A DNA stretch of 64,000 bases from Astrocystis sublimbata (Eukaryota; Ascomycota; Sordariomycetes; Xylariales; Xylariaceae): assembly GCA_022453515.1 (NCBI GenBank), contig JAJNNY010000034.1, forward strand, positions 248,001 to 312,000, in the 5' to 3' direction. Position numbers and translations under genes: made by a program. The notes beneath the pieces were generated by a model. The model was not told the origin of the DNA. It saw only the letters and a list, made by a program, of their open reading frames with translations, and did not search any database. Positions 24,030 to 36,700 of the stretch are shown piece by piece (within the stretch, counting starts at the first letter, position 1; the number at the start of each line of letters is the position of its first letter).

Positions 24030-27000
24030 ATGGCTGAGGTGGCTGTCGAAGATGAGTCTCGTGAATCTATAGGGCCGCAGCCAGCGCGTTCGAGCGAGGC
24101 TCCAGATGAACATCTCGAAAGTCCGGCACCCAGCCTGGTACATCAATATAATGACAACGATGTCGATAGTGAAGATGATAACTTTGACAGCGATGTTGAC
24201 AGCAGTTTGGAGGCACACAAAGAACGCGAGGCCAAAAGAGTGCTCATTACGGCAAACAACAGGAGGGCAAAGTCGAAGTTCGCAGAGGCCACCAAAGAGG
24301 CCGAGGCCAAATTCTACAGGGAGAACGGCGTTGTTTATACCAATGACGAGTCATGGGCAAAACTACGGGCCTACCCACTGAATGCACATCTTTATGTATC
24401 ATCATCAGTGCCTCGAATCCCCACGCCACAGGGCAAAGCCACTTGTGGAGAAGGGACGGCTTCCAATGTTGAGCTCACGCACTTGCACGAAGAGGGAGAG
24501 AACTTGGTGGCGATCGATATCCCAGCCGGTGTCTTGCCCATGCGGATAAGATTTATCAACGAGCTGCTGCTCGCAGATTTCTCGCGAAATTGCGCGATGG
24601 CCGGCCTGTTGGTTTTGAATGAAGACCATGTGGCACCATTCAAGTCTTTGATACCCTTCGAACAGGAAATCAGAAAACGCCATAGACATCTAGAGGCGGA
24701 CTTTGACAACATTTCCCGCGAGAAACCTTTCCATCCAGCTGTCTCGCGGGATGTCCCTTATCTTCCCTGGACCTTGTCATATTATTTACACAGACAGTTC
24801 GACAAAACAAGCCCCGAAGATGACACGGACCGCGCAAGAGCGCTGTTGGATGGATACCGTGCATTCATACACGTGCTAAACACAGATTTGAAATCACTTG
24901 TTGACGACTATCGAAGAATCGTTTCACGCACTGTAGAAAGGCTACCATTCTCGCATCTGTGGTACCTCTTCCCTTCTGGTGAAGAGATTGTCGTAAAGTA
25001 CCCAAGATATCAAGTCTTCCGTGTCTTGACCGTCTCCGGCGGAAGACGCGCGCTGCCTGGATCAGGTGAACAGCGAGTGGCAAGCTTTAGAGGCGTTTCT
25101 GACTTAGTCATTGATTGCTTCTACATTGACTATGATGGAGACAAGTTCGGGCCTGTGCCCTTCACTTTACGGATAAAGCCATATGATGATGTTCGAAGAG
25201 TATCGAATCTCTCCGTCTATCCTCTGTCATACGAAACGAATAGCCCGGGCAACAAGCCCCTACACGAGTACTTGATGACCAGAGGGGAGAAGTTCGTGGA
25301 GCTCACTACTGTGAGCCATCGAAGTTATCGCGGATTGACCGTAAAAGAACCCGGTCTATTTGAGACAGTAGATAAGGTAAGAGATTATTCTGTCGATATA
25401 TCCTTTGATTCTCAGTTGCTGACAACCTTTTCTTCTGAAGATTGAAAGCGACGTGGTGGTAGACTTTGAACTCGCATTCCGCCTCAACACACGACTCAAG
25501 CCCATATTCGGAAATGGTGTGATCATAGAGCCTACACCAGAGCTACCAAATGAGACAGTAGATGACTATCATATCTCGTATGATGATGCTGAGTTTTTGG
25601 TATCAAGATGGTGCAAATGGAACCGCGAAACCGATTTCCTTCATGCCTACTCACCAGGCCGCTTGTCGGATGGCCATTTCATCCTTTTGCCAAGCCGAGT
25701 ATACGCCTATGTCTTACTCGATCGCAAGTGGTGTACGTAATACTTTCCCAATCAAACTATGCGTCAAACTAACACTGGGCGGCCGAGATTAGGTCCCTTG
25801 GATATTGATCTCATCGTAACGGTTCACAAGGTCACCCCGGGAGAGCATGACGGGTTTCAAAAGCTCGTCTTGCCAAGTGGTCACAGGAAGATCGTAAGGG
25901 CGTTGATCAATACCCATGCTGATAAATTCGAAACGACCGAGTCTCAACACGAGTTCGATATTGTTAAAGGCAAGGGCAGGGGTCTTATCATTCTCCTTCA
26001 TGGTGCACCTGGGGTTGGGAAGACCTCCACCGCTGAATGTGTGGCGGCGAATGCTGGCAGGCCCCTCTTTCCGATCACCTGTGGCGACATTGGGGGCGAG
26101 ACTGCCCAGGAAGTCGAGCGCAACCTGGAAAGCTTCTTTGCCCTTGCGAGAAAATGGAATTGTGTCCTCTTGTTAGACGAAGCCGACGTCTTCCTATCCA
26201 GCCGCCAAAGCGGAAATATTGTCCAAAACAGTCTCGTTTCAGGTAAGTGGGCTTTAAGTTCAGTGGCCGGAAATTCGTTTCAACTGTTGCTTTCCAGTCT
26301 GACAATTTTGATCAGTGTTTCTAAGAGTACTCGAATACTATCCCGGCATCCTGATTCTCACCACAAATCGAGTAGGCTCGTTTGATGAAGCAATCAAGTC
26401 CCGCGTTCACTGTGCACTTTATTACCCCATGCTCAACGAAAAACGAACTTTTCTTGTCTGGCAAAAGAACATCGACAAGCTTGAAGAGCAGAACGAAAAG
26501 GTGGATCCAGCAGTTCGAGTCCAGTTTGAAAGAAAGGATATCGAAAAGTTCGCGAAGCGACACTGGAAAGAAGGGAACCGGGACAACAGGTGGAACGGGA
26601 GGCAGATCAAGAATGCGTTCCAGACCGCTGTCTCGCTGGCCCAGTGGGACTGCTACCAAGCCCTCAGCGAAATCAAAGGCCCGGTTTCTCCTGTGCTGAA
26701 GGCAAAGCATTTCAAAAAAGTAGCCCTGGCGAGCAAACACTTCGACAAGTATCTGACCAAGACGCGCAGAAGCGATGAAGCCATTGCCAAAGAGCTTGGT
26801 ATCCGTATTGACAACAGCTCAGAGGAGGACTCGGGTTCCGTTTCTGATAGTTCAAGTAGCGAAGAGAAAAGTGACGATGGGCAGTCGTTCAAGAAGTCCG
26901 ACAAGAAGAAAGCTAGATCCAAAGCTTCTGGAAGCATGAAGAAGTCGAAGTCGCGCTCCCACGGGAAGAGCAAACGTTCCAAATCACCGACTGAGTCTTC

Positions 27001-27121
27001 AGAGTCACAATCTTCAGAGACATCAGACTCCGAAGTGAATGTTTCAGATGACTCCAACACCGATGGAGAGTCACGACAAAAGCATCGGGACTCGAAGAGG
27101 AAACAGGAGAAGAGACAGTAG
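24030..27121 (+). CDS. AAA+ ATPase of fungal DUF7025 type
   Basis: Four exons (24030-25376, 25441-25732, 25793-26242, 26316-27121) encode 964 residues. The N-terminal 440 residues contain an acidic segment and the DUF7025-like region (SLVDDYRRIVSRTVERLPFS, LWYLFPSGEEI, DCFYIDYDGDKFGPV, YRGLTVKEPG). The AAA core has Walker A GAPGVGKT (about residue 616), Walker B VLLLDEAD (about 672), sensor 1 ILILTTNR and the arginine-finger region SRVHCALYY. The tail is a long Ser/Asp/Glu then Ser/Lys/Arg-rich segment (SDSSSSEEKSDDG, KKSKSRSHGKSK) of RS-like composition, probably disordered and nuclear. These Spastin/BCS1-related fungal AAA proteins are common and uncharacterised. The start is the first ATG in frame, with GTCATGG context. 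Confidence 0.87.
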
Positions 27122-27676
27122 GGAGCAAGGTGTACTAACGTGAAACAGTCCTTATTAAATAAGGGGTTGGGGAATAGAGTATCTCAGGACTTTCGTTTTT
27201 CTTTAATTTCGTATACTTCAAAGGGAGAGACAGCTCGAGCCTTAGTTGAGGTGGTCGACTACTATTGCTCACGGCAACGAAAGCGCACCGCTAGGTCTCA
27301 AATAGGGGCTCATGTCCATTCCCAATACATTCGTTTGACCCAATCCTACGAACTATGCTTGTCGAGTGAGTAAATGATGTCATGGAGAAGTCGGCCCCCT
27401 AACACTAACGAGGACTTAGATAATAAATTAAATTATTTTATTTCTTTGATACACTGAGAAACTTGAACTTGATCTTGGTCTATAAGCTCCTTGCCAGAGA
27501 CTGCACTGATAATTCTTCCTATGAGTGATAACGCCGTCTCTAATATGACACCGAAGTATTCCTTGAGGATAACCCCTTTCGGATGGACTTCCTTTACTAC
27601 CATGTACGATCAAGCATAAAAACCAACCATCTTACTATTATATGTTCTCATGACGCTCCCCCAATCCCCCCAGACA
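27122..27676. other. Intergenic, convergent 3' ends
   Basis: About 555 bp between two convergent genes. AT-rich in part (27415-27450). No gene seen. Confidence 0.6.
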
Positions 27677-29275
27677 TTAATAATACGTCCTACTCGCACT
27701 CAGCTTTCTCAGACTAGTAGTCTCCTCCACCAATCCCACCGCAACATATCCCACATCCTCATCCGGCCGCACATCTCCCAAACACACAGCGACATCGCGC
27801 AGTCTTCTAGCCTTCACCGAAGAGTCTTCCATCGACGATGCACCGAGATCATTTACATGCGGACTATCTCTCAGGACAGTACTAAAGCGATCTAGAATAT
27901 CAGGCCCCAGACGCTTCATGGACAAGATGGCGGAAGCCACACCGCAGGCGAAAAGGGTGACAGATGAGATGACCAGAGTCGCGAGCCACGCGTAATTGCA
28001 TTTGATAACGTCTACTCGTGTCTCGGCTGTACCTATCGTAGTGTCGAGGTTGTATGAGTGACCCAGTATCCCATTCCTTTCGGTGTCGGGCGTGAAGTTG
28101 CCGATGATAGCGAAGGGCGCAATGCTATCGAGCCAATACGTGTTTATGAGCTACGTCATGCGCTGCGAGAAAAGATCGTTTCCGACGTCTGGGAGTCGTG
28201 GGCTTTGCGAGAACGAGAACGGCTTGGAGGGGTCGGCGAGGTATCCTTCGATTCCGCTGGTGGTGCAAGTAGCTGTGTCGCATGCAATGGAAGGGTTGGT
28301 GGCGTTGACGAAGTCGGGAAAGAAATTGAGGTGGAGTATGCTCGTACTGCTGTCCTGACCAAGTCCGTTGAAGACAGAAGTCGGCTCGACGCCGATGGGG
28401 TCAGGATCACGATGCGTGGCTGGATTGGGAGAACGCCTCGCTTTGAGAGAATGGCAGCTCATACCGTGACACTCAACCTGTACCTCAACATAACTCATAC
28501 TCACGTTGCAAAAAGCTGTAGTTAGCAGTCTTTCCACCGTACCGAAAGTGTCTGCCAGTGAGAAGAAGGTGAACTCGGAGGATGAGAGCGTTGTATTGAA
28601 AGCAATCGCGAAGTTAGTAGGGGGAAGGAGCTCGCTCGAGGATGAGCCAGCACCACCATTAGTGAAGGGCGATACGAAAGCAAGATACGTGAAATTCTGG
28701 GGAGCCGTCGTGGAAAGCACACCTGTGCTAATGACTCGCAGCGAAGCTTGCCCCCCAAGCGGTGACAAAGCCCACATCACAACAAGAATCGGGGTGAATA
28801 TATTGAACGTCCGTAAAGCAAAAGGAGCTAGCAAGGTGGTGAAAACCGTTCGACAATGGAGGAGGTATTCGAGCGTCATGATGGTGGCGCCCTTTTCAAG
28901 TTTGTATGCGGCCACATTCTGAAGGAATCGGCCAACAACAGCGGCGAATGCGATAGGGAATAACGTAGGCCCCTGTTCTTATGTCAGTGCCTAAATGCTT
29001 TTGAGGTGAAATGTGTATTGAGTACTTACATACTGGGAGGCCTTGATGAGTGATGGGCTAGGCTCCTGGTCTACAGGATGTTCACGAAAAGCATAGACGA
29101 GCCATGCGAAGATAAAGAAGTACAGGGCAGCCAGAGGAGCGAGAATGGATACTAAGGTCTCTAGGAAGTGTGCTTTGGATAAGGCCCTCCTAACAGTATG
29201 ATACGAGCCTTGATATAGACTATCCACCTCAGATGAATAGGCCTGAGCCGTCTTTCGGCCCTGCGAATTTGACAT
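27677..29275 (-). pseudogene. Fungal multi-pass membrane protein with in-frame TAG
   Basis: Exons 29275-29030 and 28972-27677 (57-nt intron) form a 514-codon frame broken by TAG at 28153-28151. The frame reads through convincingly: upstream, hydrophobic segments (FLETLVSILAPLAALYFFIF, GPTLFPIAFAAVVGR), the family motif WALSPLGGQASLRV and a glycosylated ectodomain with cysteines; downstream, LINTYWLDSIAPFAIIGNF, a last TM (LATLVISSVTLFACGVAS), then GPDILDRFSTVLRDSP, SSMEDSSVKARRLRD and LGDVRPDEDVGYVAVG. That tail is characteristic of a large uncharacterised Pezizomycotina membrane protein family. The stop replaces a probable Gln (CAG to TAG, a C-to-T change in CpA context). The start at 29275 is chosen because no upstream exon could be joined with confidence. 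Confidence 0.72.
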
Positions 29276-29587
29276 GACCTGCAGATTTGCAGTTATCGAT
29301 TGTGGGTCGCTGCGTGTAGAGGGCCAGGATACCAAGAGTAAGGTGTGGAAGTCTAGCAGTAGTTACATAAACAAGTAGTGTAGTAAGGGGTAGGGTTATG
29401 GTTCTTTTGATTTTCAGCCTGGTCTCAGGCCCCCCCAAGACCTTAGATGTCGCCCAATCTTATATTTTCCATTCTAGCCCCATTTAAACAGTCTACTACC
29501 TTGGCAGCTTAAAGCCACATAACCACGTGGGGGCTGCATCATCTAGCAGGTTACATAAAGAGGGGCAGATATATTTATATCTAAGCA

Positions 29588-30011
29588 TCTACGCCTTTAA
29601 TAAGCATAGTATAAAAGAATAGTTTAAACGTTTATGTTAAGGGAGAGGGCATGGGCCGTAGACGAGGGCTAGGGGTATAAGCAGTTGTACCAAGATTCGC
29701 TATCACGGAGGGGAGTAAGTAAGTGCTAGCCACCACAACTAGGGCTCGAATACCCGCCCAACCCTCATGCTCACAAGGTGTTTAGAATTCTTTAAGAGCA
29801 GAGGGTGCCTCGAGGTCTCTCTCGAAGCCTTGAAGCTAAGGGAAGGTATAAAAAACCTCCGACCACCTAAACACCACCCCCTTCGTAGGAGATGTAATAG
29901 AGACGCGACGAGGAAAAGATCCCTTGCGTAGGACCTGGGGCGGAGCGGCCCGGCCCTTGTGGGCCAGGTCTGTGCGGGCGCTAACTTGTTGGGACGTAGA
30001 ACCCATCATCA
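29588..30011 (+). repeat. Left inverted arm of palindromic element
   Basis: Matches the reverse complement of 30206-30690 with indels and mainly transition differences. The outer boundary is set by the shared TCTACGC. Confidence 0.75.
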
Positions 30012-30205
30012 ATATTGTTTAAAGCCGTAAAGAAAAGGTGACGGTTTGCAGGTAAGCAAGGTCACTTTACTAACAGTTTCCCACCCAATCTCAGTGTAGA
30101 TCTGTTAGTAAGGGTGATATGGAGAAATCGCATTAATTCATGCCGGATAGTGCCGAATCGTAATTTAAAGGGATACTTCTGAGTTATAGATGATCGTTAA
30201 AACTC

Positions 30206-30690
30206 ATAATGATGGGTTCTATGTCCCAACAGGCTAGCGCCCGCACAGACCTGGCCCACAAGGGCCCCTTATAAGGGGCGGCTTCGCCCCAGGCTCTACG
30301 CGAGGGTTCTTTTCCTCGTCAGCTCTTTTCTACCTCCCACAAAGGGGGTAGTTTCTAAAGTGGTTAGAGGTTTTTAAACCTACCCACCGTCCCTATATTC
30401 GAGACCTAACTTCTAGAGCCTCCGGGCTAAATATATACATAGGTTCCTATATAGAATAAACTTAAAGGGCTAGAAAGGAAAAAGGGGGGTCGTATGGGCT
30501 TTTATATTTATTTTGATTTTTTTAAGGGATAAGCGGGGGCGGGTATTCGAAACCTAGTTGTAGAAGGTACGTATTACTTCCCTCCGGGTAGTAGGTAGTA
30601 TGTTTTGCCTATATTTCTAAGCCTCGTATACGGCCCATACCCCCAATACCAGCGTTTAAACTATTCTTTACAGCCTGTTGAAAGCGTAGA
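30206..30690 (-). repeat. Right inverted arm of palindromic element
   Basis: Inverted partner of 29588-30011, about 60 bp longer, including a local insertion near 30268-30290 (TTATAAGG-type hairpin). Confidence 0.75.
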
Positions 30691-30711
30691 ACACCTCACC
30701 CACTCACGCAC

Positions 30712-33700
30712 TCACTCACCCCCCTGCCCCCTCTCCCCCCTAAAAAGCTCCAAAACCCCCTCATTCGCACACGCAGCCGCAACATCAACAGCCGTCCTCC
30801 TATCCCCATCTTCCGCCTTCGGATCCAGCCCTTTCACCCTCAATAACTCCACAAACCCCCCCAAATTCCTATCCGCCGCAACATGCAGCAGTCCGCGCCC
30901 CTTATAATCACACACCCCAAAATCAGCCCCGGCCGCATCCCACATCTCTTTCACATCCTCTATGAGGCTCTCCTCCGCGTACTTAGGATCGAGGTGATCA
31001 AAAGCATAGTACGCGAAAATAGGTGTCTCGCCCCGCTTATTGCGCCCATTGACATCGCAGCCGCGCCCCAGGAGAGTGCGGAACAGCGGATAGACGCCGT
31101 CGCGGTCGAGGCGGGCGGCTAGGATGTGCAGACCCGAGTTGCCCTCGGGGTCGAGAAGGAGGGGGTCGGCGCCTGCTTCGAGGAGAAGCATTGCCGGTTC
31201 TGTTGATCCCGTTATTCCCGTTGCGAAGTGGCACGCGAGATGTAGCGGGGTGTTTCCCAGGTTATCTTTCTGGTTTACGAGGGTTGGGTACGTGTTGGCC
31301 ATGTACGGTAGGGAATCCGTGATGGAATGTCCCTCCATGTCACCGTTGAGGTAGACGCCGTTGAACATCGTATGTAATGCGTTACGGCCTTGGTTGTCTT
31401 TTGCGAATGGATCTGCGCCGAGGGACAAGAGGTGTTTCAGGATTGATTGGCGCGGGATTCGCTGACAGTCAAGAGGGGGCGATGCGATTCCCACTAAATG
31501 GTCGGGACCTAGTTCGCTAACACATGCCGAGAGTAACAGTGTCTTCCCGTTTGCGTCGCGGCGGTCAACGTCGAGGTTTGCTATCGTCAGAAACGGCTCG
31601 ACTAGCCGGCTCTCCTCCACAAGGTCGTGTAGGATGGTGGACCGCACGTATCCTTGCGGCACGGGAGGTTCGTGGGACTCCGAGACGGCGGGGCTTGGTT
31701 CGTCTGCTGCGTTGAGGTCTTCGCCAGTAATGGAGGGTTTGGAGCGCTGTGCACTTGGAGCAAATGGGTCAGCCCCGTACTCTAAAAGTGTCTCTACCAT
31801 GATTCTTCGAGTGTCCAACACGGCTTGATTCTCCTCAAGTATGTTATAGCCCCATAGGCACTGCAGGTGCGCCGCATAATGCAACGCGGAATACAGTGGA
31901 AGAGCTGTGTCGCGCAGATGTTTGGGGGCATTCTTCATTGGCACTTCAGGAAGACGAGTATTTGGATCAATTCCCGATGATAGAATCATCCGTAGGCTTT
32001 CGTTATCGTTGCCATCGATGATTGCGAGCAGAGTGTGAGGGTCAGCCCTGCCTCCGTTTCCCAGCAAGAGTTGAAAGAGCCGTGCGTCTCCTGCAGCGTA
32101 GGTGAAACAGCTTCGTCCTTCTGCGTCAACGGCGTTGACATCAGCACCAGCCTTGACCAAAGCTCTCACAATGTCGCCACGGAAGAATCCTTCATCTTGT
32201 TTTTTCCTCGCACCTAGCGCAACATGCAGTGGTGTCTGACCACGATCGTTTCGGACGTTCAAGTCGGCCGCCTGCTCAATGAAGTAGGGAACTGCAAGAG
32301 CTGCGTGCCACCACTGGTCACCCCGCGCCACGCACAGCAGAGGACTACTCGCATCGTGTCTTTTTGTTCTGCCGCGTAGCTTATTGATGTCGACGCCGCA
32401 GTCTTCCACCAGGAACCTGACCATTTCCATGTTTGGCGATTCTTGCCGCACGGCTGCAAGTAGGTATGATGATTCTTTGAAACGATCAGACTTAGTGCGA
32501 GTCATCCTTCCTTGAGAATTGTATGCCGAGGGTTGTTGCGTGTGTTCCTTGGTAGGGGCTTCTTTTACCTCAGGGTATAAATCATCGACGATTCCTTTCG
32601 CCAGGAATACAAAACCTAGCCTCGACAGGACTCTAAAGTTGTTGCTTTCATATGGTGATTCCTCTTCGAAGAAATCTACCCCGGTTCGAGCTATTTCCCT
32701 CACCGCATCGTAATCACGACGCAACATTAGAGATTCAAACGTGTTCAGATTATCGTTGCCGCTCCTGGATCCATTGTACTTAATTGGAGAGTAACGAGTA
32801 GCTTCTTGAAAACAACGGGCTTTATGGAACGCATAGCTATACGCGCTAGTTTGTCTCCCGTTAGCCCTTTCAAACTCATTTTGCGATCTGAAAGCTTTGG
32901 CTAGGCGTCCAGCAGTGTAGTCTTTACGGCCCGCAAAGGCTTTCTCGATAAGACTGTCTTCCCAGATGTCCCTTGACTTTCTGTCCACGTCGTGCGGCAT
33001 AGTGCTCTGTAGAATCATTTCTAAAATGTCGTCTATTCTGGGTGTTTGATCATCCGTCATTTGATCTTGATTGGATTTAGACTTGCCCTTGGCAGTGGCC
33101 GAAGGGCGATCGGTGTCGGTCAGCAGAAGACCCCCGGCACCTAGATTGTTTTCACGCTCATGACGCCTATCCCATAAGGTCTGCTCGTCTTCGAACTGCG
33201 AACAAGCCTCGAAAACACCTTTGGCCTTCACGGCCGCGCCGGCTTGCAGTAATAGTGCAACAGTTTCGGGTCTTCCTGAACGACACGCATATTGCAGAGG
33301 CGTCCATCCGGACTCGCCAAAATCAGAGGGTCTATAGTGGTCCTTGGGATTTATCATCTCTGGCAAGAACTGGAATGCCTTGTCGCGGTACCAACTTCCT
33401 CTGGGTATGGATGGGACTGCATCATCACATGTATCTACCACAGGTAGATTCCTTTCCATCTGCCTACGGCAGAGCGCGTCAAGAAGGATGCCAACAATGT
33501 TACCTGCCCTAGATTGGGCAGCAAGGTGCAAAGGTGTCCGACCTTCGTAGGTCGCCAGGGTGGGATCGGCTCCGGCGTCTAAGAGTTTTTGGACATATGA
33601 GCCGGAAACCGTAGACGCGAGATGTAATGGTGTAATACCGGCGTTGTCGACAATATCTACAGAATTCGTTCCTGCATGCTTCATCTCGGAGATGATAAAG

Positions 33701-36700
33701 TCTATACAGTCGAGGCTGTCGGCTGTACATCTCGTCGAGCATATCATGTGTAAGGGTGAACGGCCTGTATAGTTCCTTTGGCTTAAGTCCAGGCCCAAAG
33801 CCAAGAGTCTCTTCCATAGGTCCTCATCGTGATCCCTTGATCGCACGGCTAATTCATGGAGCAGGTTGTTACCATGATTGTCGATACCACTCGAGTCAAT
33901 TCCACGTGCCAAGAAGAACTCGAAAAAGTTCGCACCCACTCCTGGCTTGATGAAAATTCCAGTCCACCGTGTTTTGATTGCCTCGTGGAGGAGAGTACGG
34001 CCTTGGAAATCACGCGCGGTCAGTGACGCCTCTTTCGTTATTAGCGTTTCGACGAATTCCATATTCTCCGTCCATGAGTCCGCGATCGCCCGAAATATAA
34101 CAGTCGCGCCTTGCATGTCTTTCGCATTGAGATCAGCACCAGCCGCAAGCAATAAGTCAAGGACTTGCTGATTCCCCTCGAGTCTGCGCGAAATATTATG
34201 CAAAGGCACATCGCCTGACGAGTTCCTGCAGTTAGGATCTACGCCCAGGGCGAGTAGCTGTCGCAGGAGATCTGTCATATTCTCATAACTGGAAAGCCTT
34301 ATGAGGTGGTGCAAGACATTGTCACCCTTGTTATCAACAACAGAGCAATCAGGTCGAAACTCCAAGAGTTGATTTATACCCTGTAGTGCCTCACTAGTGA
34401 GTGATACTAGACCGGTCAAGCAGGCCAGAAGAGGCGTTAAGCCTTTTTTATTCCTTTGGTTAATACTCGCACCGCCCAAGCTGACTAGGAGATGCATGAC
34501 TTCGCTGTTTTTGGTTCTGTGCAGGGGCGTGTTGCCATTGAAGGATGCTGCATTGGCATCGACACCAGCATCTATAAGGAGCCGCGTCATGACAGGGTTT
34601 TCTTCTGCCCAGTGGAGGGCGTTCGCGCCTTTTCTGTCGCGCTCATGCACGTTGAGTCCGGCAGCCATCAGCAAAGAGAAGATGACCTGCCTGTAATTAT
34701 CATCGGGTCCGCGTATTTTCCTGGCTCTACAAAGCATATGCAGTGGACTGTGACCCAAAGAAGACTCTGAGACGTGTCTCAAGGACGATGGCTTAGCATC
34801 GGGGCTTTGGTTGATATTGGGATCGGCACCAGCTTCTAGAAGGATCGAAACAGAATCTGCACCTCCATTGCTACAAGCTAGAGCCAAAAGTTTGGTCCCA
34901 CGCTCTTCTGCTTTCACATCGGCCTTGGGGTGCTGCAGAATCCTGCGAATGATCGCTGGTCTGTCCTGACTGGCCGCCCAAAAAAGGGCGCGTTGAAGGA
35001 GATCTGGGTCTAATATGCAAGACAGGAAAATGTCAACAGTTTCGAGGTGACCATAATGACATGCGTACTAAATGGCGAATATAATCAGCTGAAATCGGTG
35101 ATCACGGAAAATAAAGGCATCATACCATGAGAGGGGTATCTCCAACAGATTTTGGTCCATTCCCACAGAGTCTGTTTGGAATTTCCCGGGTCTTCCCAGT
35201 TGTGATGCTCACACCATGTTCCAAGAGCGTCTTGACAACCTTGGCATGGTTTGATTCCGAAGCCTTATGAAGGGGTCTACGGCCATCGTAGTTGTCATCT
35301 TGGTCAGGATTGGCTCCTGCTTGCGCCAACAGGCGTACCGCACCAGCATGACCTGATGATGCAGCCCACCATAGTGGCGTTCTTCCCAACTTGTCCTGGG
35401 AGTCGACATCTATACTTCGCGTTTGTAAGAGATCCATTAGGTAATGATCAAGGCCGAGCCCCGCCGCCATATGTAGCTGGGTAAAGCCACCGAAGCCGTG
35501 AATACTCCACGGCCAAGCTAGTTGAAACCACGCGTTGAGTTGTGCATCGTCAATGAAAAGTCGTTGGAGAACCTTATTTACCTCCCCTTGATGATATCCG
35601 GCGAGCGTGGACTTTGTAACATGAACATGCCAGTTAGAAGCTGCGTACTCGAGAGAAGGATATTTAAGCCGTGCCTTAACCACCAGCGAACGTTTTCGCC
35701 CGCGCACTCCGTTATTTAGGGCTTTGGGTCCGATGTCTTCTTCGAGGCCCTCGAATTGAGACTTGACACCACTCAAAGCATATTCCAAATAGTTTAAACA
35801 TGCAAGTGCCAGAGTGTTATGTGTAGGCCCTGGCTTCAAGGGACAGGAGTCTTCATTCGTGTCGAGCCGGCTGATATCCGTTAGATACTCTGTAAATGAA
35901 TGATGAACAACGCAGACCGTTTCGTCCAGTAAGATTTCCAGGAGCGGTCCACATGCAGCTCTGACTATTTCCTTTGTCGCTTTGACGTTTTCCTCGGCCC
36001 GTGAGGGATAGGTACGCTCGAGCATCTCAGTAACCTCTAGAACTCGAAGAGGACGAGAGGCATGAGTGGCGCATTGAAGGACCATCCTCTGTAGACCAGG
36101 GGGGACGTCTGATCTTAGAGAATGAACCCTCAGCAAGTCCGCGTACATGTCACTCAAGGTTTGGGGGAGAGCGGCTAGAACATGGTGAATGTTAGCGCCT
36201 GGCTTGAAGAGTGCATCCATTGCAAGCCTTGCATATAGGAACAGTCCATTCGCTTGGCCGGGGACAGCGTCCAGTATCAATTTCTTATCGGGATCCGGGA
36301 TCGAGGTAGAATTGAGTTTTCTTTGCATAAAAGTAGCAATGTCCTTGTCAACAGCGGTCTCGTCTAACCGAATTTGGAGCATTTCTACCTTACGGAGGGT
36401 AGCTTCGAGTCTTGCAATCGGCCGACTTGTCATGAGAAGCTTGACTGTCTTCGGCTTCCATAGACCTAATTCTGCCAGGGTTCGAAGGAAGTTGTCATGG
36501 CCTTGACCTATCTCGCTATTAGAGCGGAAAGGTAAGCATCAGCAAGAAAAATAAACGACTGTAGCTGGATCTTGAAGGGAGAACAATGGGAATTAGGAGC
36601 GGCGAAAGACTATAAAACGCTTACTCGAGAGCATCAACAACGCAATAGGCGCCGTTTGGCAGACCGGCCAAAGCGAGTCGTAATTCACCCCAAAGATCGT

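Larger units (their letters stand above)
29588..30690. mobile_element. 1.1-kb imperfect palindromic (foldback/MITE-like) element
   Basis: Left arm 29588-30011 and right arm 30206-30690 are inverted copies separated by about 194 bp without an ORF. The best block is 29952-30010 against 30266-30207, identical over CCAGGTCTGTGCGGGCGCTA-like sequence except for a few transitions (for example GACGTAGAA versus GACATAGAA). Outer arm matches include TCTACGC...AAGAATAGTTTAAACG at both ends and CGAATACCCGCCC (about 29748 and 30550). Differences are mostly C/T or G/A, as expected after repeat-induced point mutation. No transposase is present. The right arm ends about 21 bp from the stop codon of the NACHT-ankyrin gene. 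Confidence 0.75.

Noticed and set aside
28120..28170. Intron that would remove the TAG in the membrane protein gene
   Set aside because: The only GT-AG pair around it would be about 30 nt and would delete conserved residues; a nonsense change is simpler.
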